59,773 nt of DNA from Sporolactobacillus sp. THM7-7 (GCF_004153225.1 NZ_SEMB01000018.1:1-59773), one strand, 5' to 3'. Positions 45,702 through 54,333 are shown, counted from the first letter of the stretch. The notes: generated from the sequence alone by a model not told the origin. A program made the numbers and translations.

Positions 45702-47144
45702 TTATATTTCTCCTGTCCGGTAAACGTTGATTCGTCCGCTATCGATGCTCCTGTTTTGAAAAACGGCTCCCGCGCTTTTCCATGACTCAATAGCCTTCAA
45801 ACTCTCCTCGGTCACGCGCTCACCACGGACGACGGCCGGGATGCCCGGCGGATAGGGAACCACGTGTTCGGCAGCAATCCGGCCCGCCGCCTCATTTAAT
45901 TTGATTTCCTGTTTTTCCATGGCCGAAAGTGCTCCATATGGTAAAGCGATCGTCGTCCATTTGGGAAACAAAGCGCCTTCCGGCCGGTGCCAGACAGCTT
46001 TTCCCCGCGACTCCCTGAGGGTTCGCGCCATCCGGCTGAGCGCCTGCCGATAATCGATCCGGCCGGTCAGACCCAGTGTAAACAGCACATGATGCGGATC
46101 AGCAAGTTCCGGGTATACACCGGATGCGATCAATCGCTCCTGCCAGTCGAAGCCGCTCTCCCCCGTGTCCAGTTCAAGCGTTATCTTAAATGGATCGAGT
46201 CGGAAGAGTCCCGGTCGAGGCTCCAGCACGTGTATTTTTTCCATATCTTTTAAAGCGCGGACAAAAGCGTTGCGCGCGGCAAAGATTCGGGACCGCTCAG
46301 TCTGATCCAGATTCGCCATGTAATAGCGGGCCAGATCGAGCGAAGCCATGATCGCGTAAGAAGGGCTCGACGTCTGCAGCATCTCCCGGATCGCTTCCAC
46401 CTTCTCGGCCGGCACACGCGCCGTGTTGATATGCAGGTAAGCCCCCATCGTCATGGCTGGAAGCATTTTATGCGCCGAATGGACCACGAGATCTGCGCCC
46501 ATATCGAGTGTGCTCGGCGGAACCGGAGGACCCATTTTAAAATGAGGGCCGTGCGCTTCGTCGACGAGAACAGATAATCCGGCCGCGTGCGCCTTTTCGA
46601 TCAGCTGACCGACGTCCGGAGCCATACCGTAGTAATTCGGATACGTTAAAATCAGCGCCCGGGTTTCCGGGAATCGGCGGATCGCCGCTTCCCATGCTTC
46701 CTCGGCAATCCCCGCGGCAAGCCCAGACCCGGGATCAATCGCCGGAGCGAGAAAAACGGGGCGAACACCGGCCAGCTGCAAGGCGTTAAAAACGGACTTG
46801 TGACTGTCCCGCTGAACAAATACCGTATCCCCTCGAGCGCACGCAGCCAGGACCATGATCAAATTACCGACCGTCGATCCGTTGACGAGATAGTAACTGG
46901 AACGCGTCCCGTAATAATCGCTCAGGAGCGCCTCTCCTTCACGGAGTATCCCGGTTGGGCGGGACAGATCATCCAGATTCGCCACTTCCGTCGCGTCAAA
47001 AGGCAGCACTTGCCTGAAAAAAGGCGCTGCCTTCTCCGGGAATACAAGCCCGCCCTTATGACCGGGAACGTGAAAAGAAACCTTCTGCTTTCTGATATAT
47101 TCAAGCAAACCGTCAAATACCGGGGTGTTTCCCTGATCCATCAT
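45702..47144 (-). CDS. yaaO: Orn/Lys/Arg decarboxylase-family protein, YaaO-like
   Basis: This 480-residue fold type I PLP enzyme has VDEAHGPHFKM at about 203-213 and the PLP lysine in SAHKMLPAMTMGA near residue 230. GNLIMVLAACARGDTV holds the cofactor-phosphate region. It lacks the N-terminal wing domain of large inducible decarboxylases, as B. subtilis YaaO and SpeA do. Whether it acts on arginine or lysine cannot be told from sequence. Length equals B. subtilis YaaO. Confidence 0.9.
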   Translation of the reverse strand: MMDQGNTPVFDGLLEYIRKQKVSFHVPGHKGGLVFPEKAAPFFRQVLPFDATEVANLDDLSRPTGILREGEALLSDYYGTRSSYYLVNGSTVGNLIMVLAACARGDTVFVQRDSHKSVFNALQLAGVRPVFLAPAIDPGSGLAAGIAEEAWEAAIRRFPETRALILTYPNYYGMAPDVGQLIEKAHAAGLSVLVDEAHGPHFKMGPPVPPSTLDMGADLVVHSAHKMLPAMTMGAYLHINTARVPAEKVEAIREMLQTSSPSYAIMASLDLARYYMANLDQTERSRIFAARNAFVRALKDMEKIHVLEPRPGLFRLDPFKITLELDTGESGFDWQERLIASGVYPELADPHHVLFTLGLTGRIDYRQALSRMARTLRESRGKAVWHRPEGALFPKWTTIALPYGALSAMEKQEIKLNEAAGRIAAEHVVPYPPGIPAVVRGERVTEESLKAIESWKSAGAVFQNRSIDSGRINVYRTGEI

Positions 47145-47192
47145 TCCATTCCTTTATCCTTTTAAAAATGTTTGTCTCCATATTATGTTTTT

Positions 47193-47198
47193 ATTTTA
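47193..47198 (-). promoter_or_regulatory. probable extended -10 promoter of yaaO-tmk
   Basis: On the minus strand, ATGGTAAAAT gives TGG directly before TAAAAT at 47193-47198, an extended -10. The -35 position (TGGCTG, 18 nt upstream) is poor. Confidence 0.4.
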
Positions 47199-47235
47199 CC
47201 ATAACCCGCAAACCCTCAGCCACGATCACCCTCGA

Positions 47236-47278
47236 AAACGAGAAAAGAGGCAGAAATGAAACGATTTTCCGCCTCTTT
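47236..47278 (-). terminator. terminator of the VanZ/small-membrane-protein operon
   Basis: The minus strand AAAGAGGC, a 19-nt loop and GCCTCTTTTC TCGTTTTC give an 8-bp perfect stem. The U run is interrupted, so efficiency is uncertain. Confidence 0.6.
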
Positions 47279-47323
47279 CGGGAAACATGTCTGAAAAAAA
47301 AGAGCAGCCCCTTATTTTTATTC

Positions 47324-47488
47324 TCATTTTTTATTTTCTTTAATCGTCCATTCCGTCGCCGCGATCACGACAAGACCCATGATAAACAGGAAAAGTCCCC
47401 ACGTATTGTATACATGATAAAAAGTAAAAACAATGAGACTTACGCCAAATAGAACGATACCCGATATAAATCCAGCTACCTGCTTCAT
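47324..47488 (-). CDS. 54-residue membrane protein of unknown function
   Basis: This is a small protein with two membrane segments: residues about 4-24 (VAGFISGIVLFGVSLIVFTF) and 29-46 (LFLFIMGLVVIAATEW), then TIKENKK at the C-terminus. ATG at 47488 has GGGGAG upstream; the frame extends to 47527 without a good site. It lies 79 bp downstream of the VanZ-like gene with no terminator between, so both are likely cotranscribed from the ComA-box promoter. I recognise no family. Confidence 0.65.
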   Translation of the reverse strand: MKQVAGFISGIVLFGVSLIVFTFYHVYNTWGLFLFIMGLVVIAATEWTIKENKK

Positions 47489-47567
47489 GATACTCTCCCC
47501 ACGTATCTTATGATTGGCGACGTTCAAAAACCGCCAGAATGATTTATAGCTTTCAGCCCGACCCTTA

Positions 47568-48137
47568 TTACGACATCGTATCCGAGATACAGCTCTTCAT
47601 CCACTCCTGTTTTTCCATCAGACAAAAGGCCAAGGACCCGATCATCGAACCGAACGTATTCATCATGATATCTTCCGTCTCAAAAATGTGCTTTGGAAAA
47701 AAGGAAATATCGTTCAATGAATACTGGATCCCCTCAACGAGACACGAGGCGATAAATCCGATGAATACCAGCTTGAAGAGCGACACCCGCCCTTTCCTGG
47801 CGAACCCGATAAAGAACATAAGCGGGACGGGCAAAATCAGGTTCCACATAATTTGCCAGTGGCCCTGCGTACCCTGAAGCAAGCTCCCTAATTCCTTAAA
47901 GGGATTTATATTAACGAGGCTCCCGCTTTCTCTGACGAAAGCCCTGTCCGCGGCCGTCATCGGCTGAAGCGAGATTAAGACAATCATTAATAGATAACCG
48001 ACCAGAAGGGAAAGAAATATGCCGCGGTTAAATGTGAGATCCTTATGCATATATTTTCTCCACAGTAAACAGACCCCTAGAAGTACGCCGTATGCGAAAA
48101 AAAACTCAAGAATATTCGGCTCAAGAACATGGTCCAT
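47568..48137 (-). CDS. VanZ-family membrane protein
   Basis: This 189-residue protein has about five predicted membrane helices and the VanZ-like pattern NPFKELG (where VanZ families often have NLxPF) and NTFGSMIGSLAF near the C-terminus. The TM region FKLVFIGFIASCLVEGIQYSL is typical. VanZ proteins confer low-level teicoplanin resistance in Enterococcus; most homologues have unknown roles. The start was set at ATG 48137 with GGGG 9 nt upstream, because the longer frame (48242) would cover the -10 region of the promoter. It is the predicted target of the two-component system upstream. Confidence 0.85.
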   Translation of the reverse strand: MDHVLEPNILEFFFAYGVLLGVCLLWRKYMHKDLTFNRGIFLSLLVGYLLMIVLISLQPMTAADRAFVRESGSLVNINPFKELGSLLQGTQGHWQIMWNLILPVPLMFFIGFARKGRVSLFKLVFIGFIASCLVEGIQYSLNDISFFPKHIFETEDIMMNTFGSMIGSLAFCLMEKQEWMKSCISDTMS

Positions 48138-48212
48138 CTTGTCATACCCCTTCTTTAAAGGACCCGGCCGGCTCCTTCCTTCTTCAGGAAAATTCCTCCT
48201 GTCTTCATCATA

Positions 48213-48292
48213 ATATAAAGCAGCCCGCATGAACCCGCACATTTCGTGCGGAACCCCGCATAAATGATGCGGAACCCCGCATATCCCGCATA
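48213..48292 (-). promoter_or_regulatory. ComA-box array and promoter of the VanZ-like operon
   Basis: On the minus strand two perfect palindromes, TGCGG-GGTT-CCGCA, lie at 48268-48283 and 48247-48262 and match the known ComA box (TTGCGGNNNNCCGCAA) in all ten core positions. Extra half-sites TGCGGG lie at 48286-48292, 48235-48241 and 48225-48231. Half-site starts are 9, 21, 21 and 10 bp apart. A TATATT -10-like hexamer lies at 48213-48218, with the half-site at 48235-48241 at the -35 place, as expected for an activator-dependent promoter. Confidence 0.75.
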
Positions 48293-48357
48293 CGTCCCTT
48301 TCTCACCCCGAAAATCCTTGTCTTTCACCCTTTCAAGTTTCTCGTTAATTCCCGGTA

Positions 48358-48387
48358 TAAAAAACAAACCGCGCCTCTTAGACACGG
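48358..48387 (-). terminator. probable terminator of the kinase-regulator operon
   Basis: The minus strand CCGTG, 9-nt loop, CGCGG and TTTGTTTTTT. Five base pairs only, but followed by a long U run, 83 bp after the regulator stop. Confidence 0.55.
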
Positions 48388-48469
48388 ATAATAATAAATG
48401 TTTATTTTATTTCACTGAGCGCGCAAACGGCTTACCCCTATCGAAGGGGATGAATTCTTGCAAACGACG

Positions 48470-49138
48470 TCAAAACCGCCGCTTTGTCTTTTTGTAAGCG
48501 TTCAATAAATAACCTTTGGCTTTCATCTTGTTGGCCGCCTCGATCCGGGAATGCACGCCAAGCTTCTGAAAGATGCCCGTCAAGTACTTTTCCACCGTTC
48601 GCTGCCCGACAAGCAAACGTTTCGCAATTTCCCGATTGGTTTCCCCCTGGATGACGCCAAGCATAATTTGGCTTTCTATTTGATTAAAACGCGGATCCGG
48701 GGCCGGGCCGCTGCCGTTTTCTTCCCGATTGCCGACGCGCAGCTTCCGGAACAGCCACATCGGCACGAGCACCTCGTCTCTGAGCGCCGCCTTCAGCGAG
48801 GCGACGAGGGATTCGATCGAAGCTGATTTGCTGATCACGCCCGAGATGCCCTTGTCCAGCATAGTCCCGAACAGAGGCTCAATCTCGGTTTCGTAACCGG
48901 TATAAATAATGACTTTGGCGTCCGCGTCAGTATCCAGAATCCGTTCAGCCGCTTCCATGCCGTCTATATCCGGCATATTAAGGTCGACCAGATATAAATC
49001 GTAATGTTTTCTGTCCATGTACGATACGACGGATCGAGCAGAAGCGAGCGTATCGCAATCGAAACCCGCTTTGATAAGCACGGATTTTGTACCGCTGGCC
49101 ACCAATTGATGATCATCGATGACTAAAACGGCCGTCAT
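48470..49138 (-). CDS. LuxR-type response regulator, ComA/NarL family
   Basis: This protein of about 222 residues has a receiver domain (TAVLVIDDHQL acidic pair; phospho-acceptor aspartate in YLVDLNMPDIDG, residue 52 from the ATG at 49138; lysine in VISKSAS). A C-terminal LuxR HTH (residues about 157-215: IMLGVIQGETNREIAKRLLV, GQRTVEKYLTGIFQKLGVHS) follows. The start was set at ATG 49138 with GGGGG 9 nt upstream; ATGs at 49147 and 49144 abut that site. It is encoded directly after the two kinases. The ComA-type boxes 180 bp downstream support a ComA-like DNA specificity. Confidence 0.9.
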   Translation of the reverse strand: MTAVLVIDDHQLVASGTKSVLIKAGFDCDTLASARSVVSYMDRKHYDLYLVDLNMPDIDGMEAAERILDTDADAKVIIYTGYETEIEPLFGTMLDKGISGVISKSASIESLVASLKAALRDEVLVPMWLFRKLRVGNREENGSGPAPDPRFNQIESQIMLGVIQGETNREIAKRLLVGQRTVEKYLTGIFQKLGVHSRIEAANKMKAKGYLLNAYKKTKRRF

Positions 49139-49206
49139 ATCCATCATCCCCCTTCGGTTCCCGAGAAAAGCTCAGAAAACCATGCTTTTTAAAATGAATC
49201 TTTTCA

Positions 49207-51618
49207 TTAAAAGAAAAACGGTGAATCCGCAGAGGACAGGCCGCGGAACCTTTGGGTATTCCCATCATCCTCCTGCCCGACCCTTGCCGGGATCGTGATG
49301 ACAACAGAGAGTCCGGCCTGATCGGTTCCCTCTTTTCCCGAAGTGATTTCGGCCTGCCCGCCGAGTCCCTTGACCCGGCTTAGCAGGCCGGAAAGCCCCA
49401 TCGTGTTGAAAGACGGATCGATCTGGGCCGTCTTCAGGCCAATGCCATTATCCCGATATGAAATCGTACACGTCCCATCTCTTTGCACATGAACGAAGAG
49501 AATCACGCCGTCGCATCGGGCGTGTTTGCGCGCGTTTTCCAGCAGTTCCTGCACTGCCCGGTAGATGCACAGCACCGTCTCTTTTGGAATCCGTCGTCCT
49601 GCCTCGTCGACATGCAGCTCAGCCTCGAGATGGAAATCGGCGGACAAATAAGTTTGATTGATAAGATCGGCTAAGGCTGGCTTCAGTCCTGTCTTCCGTA
49701 TCATTTGCGGATATAAATAGCGAATCGTTTGACGCAAATCTTCCGCATAATCCAGCAGGCGTTCCCGTGTATCGGTCAAATACCGCCCGGCTCTGGCATC
49801 GGATACGCGATCCATCATCGCATCGATCTCCCTGGCGATAGCCAGCTGATCCTGGACATTCGTGTCATGCAAATCTCTTGACAGCCGCTCGCGTTCACGC
49901 TCGGAAATCGCAAACAGAAGACGATTAACCGTATCGGGAATGCGCCGTCTGTCGGTTTCCAATTGTCTGAAGACATGCATGAGCGCTTCGGTCTGATAGA
50001 CGTTCTCGATCACGACTTGTGCATAGTCCAATAATGTCTCCAGCCACATCCGCTCATCCAGATTTAAAGCCCGCCTTGGTTTTATCCAACTTCCGGCAAG
50101 GATCACTTTCTCCCCCTCCCGCTGTCCCAGCACGACCGTAAATCCGTCATTTGATTTACTCAGCCGGCCGACCGGCTGAGCGGACACCGTCATCCCCTGA
50201 ACGAGCTCAGGCAAAGCCAACTGACGGCTTAAAAAAGATTCGGCCTTGTTTTTTTCCCCAACGCGAACCAAGTCGGCCTGCTCGACCGGCAGCCTCGAGG
50301 CGACTGCCCTCTGAATGACGAATCCCAGGTGACGCAGGGAATAGTCCGTTTTCGCGCGTTCAAGAAAATGGTGCAGGCTCTTCTCAAGACGCTCCTTCTC
50401 TGGAAAGAGACGACTTTTGAAAGTGACATCTAAAAATTCCTTTCCATAGAGCATCAGCAGAGTCATACAGAAAACAAGAAATCCGAGGCGGGCAACGTCG
50501 ATTGGCCGTCCCGCCGGAAATTGATGAACCGCAAGCAAATATCCCAATAGTATAAGAAGCGTGACGCAAAAGCTGAGCACGCTATTGTAGCCAAGCCTAC
50601 CGATAATAAACGACATATCGACAAACGCATGGTTGAGGACGAGATAGCAGAGTGTGAGCGGAAGAAGGATCACCGCCGGCGTTGTCCACTCGACGGGGAT
50701 GAGTGAATCACCGATAATCATATTGGGCAAGGCATAAAAAGCGACAAACGGAAAAAGCGCCAGGAAAAATCCTGTCATCAGCCATTCAATGATTCGCCGG
50801 TACTCCGTCTCCTTTATCCGAAAATAAACGCGAATGAACTGCTGACAGAGCAGACCGAACACAAAGACGGAAAAGATCATCTCCAGCGGATAATTCGCAT
50901 TGACTTCCCGCTCTGTTAAAACAGTGCTGTATAAAACGATCAGCGTACCGCTGAAATACAGACAGAAAAGCAGCCGCCCGGACAGGAGAAAAAGGTTGAA
51001 CGAGGCGAAATAATTGCGGAGAAAGTGAACCATAAGAATCATGCCGAAGACGAGCGATCCGCTCATAAGCTTCAGACTCCATCCGTCATGCCGGGCATTT
51101 CCCGACATTTCCAAAAGCACATTAGCGGAGACGGCAAGAAAGAGAATCAAAGCGGAAACGGCCTCATTTTTCTGCCGACGGACGAGCAGAAAACAGCCCA
51201 GGCAAAAACAGGTGAGAAAGAAAGCGGAAGGAATAACGAGATAAACAATAAGGGCCCAGCCGGATGCCTCGTTGTCTACGGGAATTTGCCGAATGCTGTT
51301 TCCGCGCTCCAATCCGATCCGCTGAGCGTCGCCAATCATTCCGTGTTTCCTGACGTCCAAATGATCGAGCGCGTTTTTCCCATTGATTGAAATCACTTTG
51401 TCGCCCGGGCGGACCCCCGTGTTCTCGGCCCAGCTGTACGGCGCAACATGATCGACAACGACCTGAGTCTGTACGATTTTCGTATATACGCCGACATAAG
51501 GCCGGTTAAGTACCGTCAGACCAAAATGAACCGCTAGGATAAATGAAAGCGTCAGGCAGCTAAGAAGCAGGAGCTGTTTCCACGTCGCATGTCTTTTCTG
51601 CCATACCGACTCGCTCAC
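49207..51618 (-). CDS. ComP-like sensor histidine kinase with N-terminal PDZ-like domain (kinase 2)
   Basis: This protein of about 803 residues begins with a membrane helix (LLLSCLTLSFILAVHFGL), then an extracytoplasmic PDZ-like domain (VDHVAPYSWAENTGVRPGDK with VISINGKNALD). Seven or so further helices occupy about 123-400. A GAF-like linker is followed by HisKA_3 with RERLSRDLHDTN (phospho-histidine near residue 584), the N box VQELLENARKHAR and G boxes DNGIGL and TMGLSGLLSRVKGLGG. This is the ComP/NarX layout. GTG at 51618 with GAGGGTG 6 nt upstream is the best start; a GTG at 51627 abuts that site. Kinase 1 ends 27 bp upstream. Confidence 0.9.
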   Translation of the reverse strand: MSESVWQKRHATWKQLLLLSCLTLSFILAVHFGLTVLNRPYVGVYTKIVQTQVVVDHVAPYSWAENTGVRPGDKVISINGKNALDHLDVRKHGMIGDAQRIGLERGNSIRQIPVDNEASGWALIVYLVIPSAFFLTCFCLGCFLLVRRQKNEAVSALILFLAVSANVLLEMSGNARHDGWSLKLMSGSLVFGMILMVHFLRNYFASFNLFLLSGRLLFCLYFSGTLIVLYSTVLTEREVNANYPLEMIFSVFVFGLLCQQFIRVYFRIKETEYRRIIEWLMTGFFLALFPFVAFYALPNMIIGDSLIPVEWTTPAVILLPLTLCYLVLNHAFVDMSFIIGRLGYNSVLSFCVTLLILLGYLLAVHQFPAGRPIDVARLGFLVFCMTLLMLYGKEFLDVTFKSRLFPEKERLEKSLHHFLERAKTDYSLRHLGFVIQRAVASRLPVEQADLVRVGEKNKAESFLSRQLALPELVQGMTVSAQPVGRLSKSNDGFTVVLGQREGEKVILAGSWIKPRRALNLDERMWLETLLDYAQVVIENVYQTEALMHVFRQLETDRRRIPDTVNRLLFAISERERERLSRDLHDTNVQDQLAIAREIDAMMDRVSDARAGRYLTDTRERLLDYAEDLRQTIRYLYPQMIRKTGLKPALADLINQTYLSADFHLEAELHVDEAGRRIPKETVLCIYRAVQELLENARKHARCDGVILFVHVQRDGTCTISYRDNGIGLKTAQIDPSFNTMGLSGLLSRVKGLGGQAEITSGKEGTDQAGLSVVITIPARVGQEDDGNTQRFRGLSSADSPFFF

Positions 51619-51645
51619 GTCTTCCACCCTCTTTCTTTACCATTT

Positions 51646-53946
51646 TTATCCGTTAGACGGGAACGTGATCGTCACATGCATCCCTTCTCCCGCACGTGAA
51701 CGCAGGTTCATACGCCCCCCGAGTCCTTCAACCCGGCTCAGCATCCCGGGCAGTCCCATTGTGCCGAGAACTTGCCCGAGACGCGTCACATCCATGCCGA
51801 TCCCGTTATCATCATAGGTCAATCGGTAGCCGCCGATGTCCTCCTTCAGTATAAGCGAGACAACGTCCGCTTTCGAGTGCTTCATTGCGTTGTTGAGCAA
51901 TTCCTGAATCACCCGGTAAATCGCCAGCTCGAGATCTCTGTTAAAAATAGTCAGATCGTCTTCAATCGACGTACTCAGCCTGAAGTCGGCCCGCAGATTG
52001 ACTTTTTTAAATAAATCACGGAGCGACCCGACCAGTCCGGCCTGATGAATAAATTCGGGATGCAGTTCGTAAATCACCTGGCGCAGAATATAAACGCTGT
52101 CCAGGACGCGCTCGCGTATGTGCCGGAACAGCCGGCGCGTGCCTTCATCGCCCCATGACGCCTCCCATCCGTCGATATCCCGTGCAATCGCCAGCTGGTC
52201 CTGCATATTCCGGTCATGCAGCATCCTTGCCAGCTTCCGGCGTTCCTGTTCGGAAACTTTGAGCATTAGTTTTTTCAATGTTACCGGAACCGCTCCGCTT
52301 TCTGCTCCCTGTTTTTTCATCATCTGGATAAAGTCTTCGGTTCTGTACCGATTTTCAATAATAATCTGGGCATAATTTAAAAACGTCGTCAGCCACGTCC
52401 GTTCGTCTGGATTCAGTTTCCGCCTCGGCTCTTTCCATCGGCCGACAAGGACGAGTTTTTCGGAACCCTGATCCGACAGCAGGACGGAAAATCCTTTGGT
52501 CGTTTCTTTGAATGTTCCGGCGTCCCGCGCCATCTCTTCGGCTTCTTTCGCCCAGTCTGCCGATTCTGCCTGATCGTCGGTCACAAACGCCATTTTTCCC
52601 CCGCATTTTAGCAGAGAAGCCTGTTCGACAGGCAGACCGATCTCCGTCTCTCTTTTCAAAATCCCAGCCACATGCGACAAATCGTGCTCCGTCTTCACCC
52701 ATTGCAGAAAGCGATTGAGACTGATCTGATAGTCTTTCCGCCTCGGATAAAGCCTTTTAACCAAATAATAATCCACATAGTCTTTTATGTATAGGACCAG
52801 CAGCAGAACGAGAAAGACGATGAGGCCGAGGCGAATCTGATCGATTCGGCCGTAGCTGATCCGATCCCCCATCAGTGCGAAGAAGAGGGGAACAATGACT
52901 GAAGCGCATAGAGCACTGGCCGCTCCGTAATATAGCAATCGCCCGGAAAGAAATGATACATCGATAAAAACATCCGACCGGCACAGGTAAAAAAGTGTCA
53001 GCGGCATGGCGATCAGAAAGGGGGTCGTCCAGGGCCATTCCATGAGATGATAATTGAAGAGCATCAAAGGCAGCGTATAGAGGACAACAAACGGGAAGAA
53101 AGCCAAAACGATGCCCGCCATCAATACCTGCAGCAGCTGTCTGTATTCGTTTCTTTTCATTCGTATATAAAGACGCCCGGAAAGAATGAACAATATGGCG
53201 AAGATAACTGAGGTAAAAATTAATTCCAAGGGAAAACGGGCACCGAGAGAATAGGCCGGAAAGAACACTTCGTTCACGAACACAAGCGTCGCACACACAT
53301 AGAGAGAAATCAGAAAGCGCGTTGAAACAAAAGAAAGCTTCCAAAAGAGAAAATAGTTTTTCAGAAAATGGACAAAAAGGATGAGTCCGTAAAGCATAGT
53401 CAGCGAAACAATCAGACCGCCGTGCAGCCCGGAAGTACGCAATCCGCTGCTTACAGCCAGAAGCACAGGACTGATCACGGATACGAATAAAATAAATAGA
53501 GACTCTCCCCGTCCGCGCCAATCCGCAACGCACAAATAAACACCCAAACCAAGGCTGACCATACAAAAAACAAGAGGCACCGCCAGATAATAGAAAACAC
53601 CCGAAAGCGACGGATGGCGGCGTGCATGAAAACGATACACTTCGTCATGATGCCGGTACTCCACCGTTTCGGCGTGATCGAGAAAACGATGCTTCTGAAC
53701 GGACGGATTTTCCGCAGCGGATCTCCCGTCGACAGAAAGGATCCAATCCCCTTTGTCGATGGTTTGTCCGGCCAATCGGCCGTACGGATCCACGTCCCGG
53801 ACGACCACCGTGTTCCCGTTAACCGAGACATCGACACCGACAAAAGGATAACGCACAATGATGACAAATAAATAAAGCGAAACGGCCAGCGACAGCAGCA
53901 GGCAGAAAAACAGTATGATCCTTTGTTTTTTTGAAGCTGTATCCAT
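51646..53946 (-). CDS. ComP-like sensor histidine kinase with N-terminal PDZ-like domain (kinase 1)
   Basis: This 766-residue paralogue of kinase 2 has the same layout: membrane helix at about 11-31, PDZ-like loop (VVRDVDPYGRLAGQTIDKGD, then WILSVDGRSA), about seven helices to residue 392, HisKA_3 with RRKLARMLHDRN (phospho-histidine 577), N box IQELLNNAMKHSK and G boxes DDNGIGM and TMGLPGMLSRVEGLGG. Both kinases keep all catalytic residues. ATG at 53946 has GGGAG 7 nt upstream. It follows csfB after a terminator. No comQ or comX-like frame lies near; the intergenic spaces within the cluster are 59 bp or less. Confidence 0.9.
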   Translation of the reverse strand: MDTASKKQRIILFFCLLLSLAVSLYLFVIIVRYPFVGVDVSVNGNTVVVRDVDPYGRLAGQTIDKGDWILSVDGRSAAENPSVQKHRFLDHAETVEYRHHDEVYRFHARRHPSLSGVFYYLAVPLVFCMVSLGLGVYLCVADWRGRGESLFILFVSVISPVLLAVSSGLRTSGLHGGLIVSLTMLYGLILFVHFLKNYFLFWKLSFVSTRFLISLYVCATLVFVNEVFFPAYSLGARFPLELIFTSVIFAILFILSGRLYIRMKRNEYRQLLQVLMAGIVLAFFPFVVLYTLPLMLFNYHLMEWPWTTPFLIAMPLTLFYLCRSDVFIDVSFLSGRLLYYGAASALCASVIVPLFFALMGDRISYGRIDQIRLGLIVFLVLLLVLYIKDYVDYYLVKRLYPRRKDYQISLNRFLQWVKTEHDLSHVAGILKRETEIGLPVEQASLLKCGGKMAFVTDDQAESADWAKEAEEMARDAGTFKETTKGFSVLLSDQGSEKLVLVGRWKEPRRKLNPDERTWLTTFLNYAQIIIENRYRTEDFIQMMKKQGAESGAVPVTLKKLMLKVSEQERRKLARMLHDRNMQDQLAIARDIDGWEASWGDEGTRRLFRHIRERVLDSVYILRQVIYELHPEFIHQAGLVGSLRDLFKKVNLRADFRLSTSIEDDLTIFNRDLELAIYRVIQELLNNAMKHSKADVVSLILKEDIGGYRLTYDDNGIGMDVTRLGQVLGTMGLPGMLSRVEGLGGRMNLRSRAGEGMHVTITFPSNG

Positions 53947-54022
53947 TGCGAAACTCCCTGTCTGAAGCAGATACGATAGAAAGAGTTATCTTATTTTTAA
54001 TTTTAGCAGATCCTTCAAGCAA

Positions 54023-54058
54023 TAAAAAAGGAGAATCCCTATTTTCTGGAACTTCTCC
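54023..54058 (-). terminator. intrinsic terminator of csfB
   Basis: The minus strand GGAGAA, 17-nt loop, TTCTCC and TTTTTTAT directly after the csfB stop. Confidence 0.75.
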
Positions 54059-54060
54059 TC

Positions 54061-54282
54061 TTAACGTATCTCATTTTGTCTTGCCTTTTCCGCGGTATTA
54101 AGCCGCAGTTTCGACAGCTTTTTGACATAATGCTTATATTTCCGGTCCGTTACATCGGTTTCAATCATTTTTCTCTGACAAGAATCACAGATTAATTGAT
54201 GACAGATATGAATACCCGACGTTCCGGTTTGCCCGCAAATGATACATGTCTCGTCGTTTTGTGCCTGTGCATGCGCCTGCAT
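54061..54282 (-). CDS. csfB: anti-sigma-G factor CsfB/Gin-like
   Basis: This protein of about 73 residues has two CxxC pairs: ETCIICGQ and LICDSCQRKMIE, separated by a short HICHQ segment, as in Gin zinc proteins. The YKHYVKKLSKLR motif follows, as in B. subtilis CsfB (YAFYVKKL). Gin binds sigma-G (and sigma-E) and prevents premature forespore or mother-cell activity. ATG 54282 with GGGGGTG 9 nt upstream is preferred to the GTG at 54294. Placed next to the upstream rRNA operon, as in B. subtilis. Confidence 0.88.
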   Translation of the reverse strand: MQAHAQAQNDETCIICGQTGTSGIHICHQLICDSCQRKMIETDVTDRKYKHYVKKLSKLRLNTAEKARQNEIR

Positions 54283-54304
54283 CGCTCGCAACACCCCCTT
54301 GTCA

Positions 54305-54333
54305 TAGGATAACCACTCTCTCGGAATCTATTC
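54305..54333 (-). promoter_or_regulatory. csfB promoter, sigma-F-like
   Basis: On the minus strand, GAATA at 54329-54333 and GGTTATCCTA at 54305-54314 are 14 nt apart. The -10 agrees with GGnnAnAnTR except one base. B. subtilis csfB is transcribed by sigma-F. The start site would leave a very short leader. Confidence 0.5.

Noticed and set aside
48138-48242. N-terminal extension of the VanZ-like frame and the 76-codon frame 48155-48385 with YAGFR repeats
   Set aside because: The amino-acid repeats are a by-product of the ComA-type DNA half-sites; the promoter -10 lies inside the extension.
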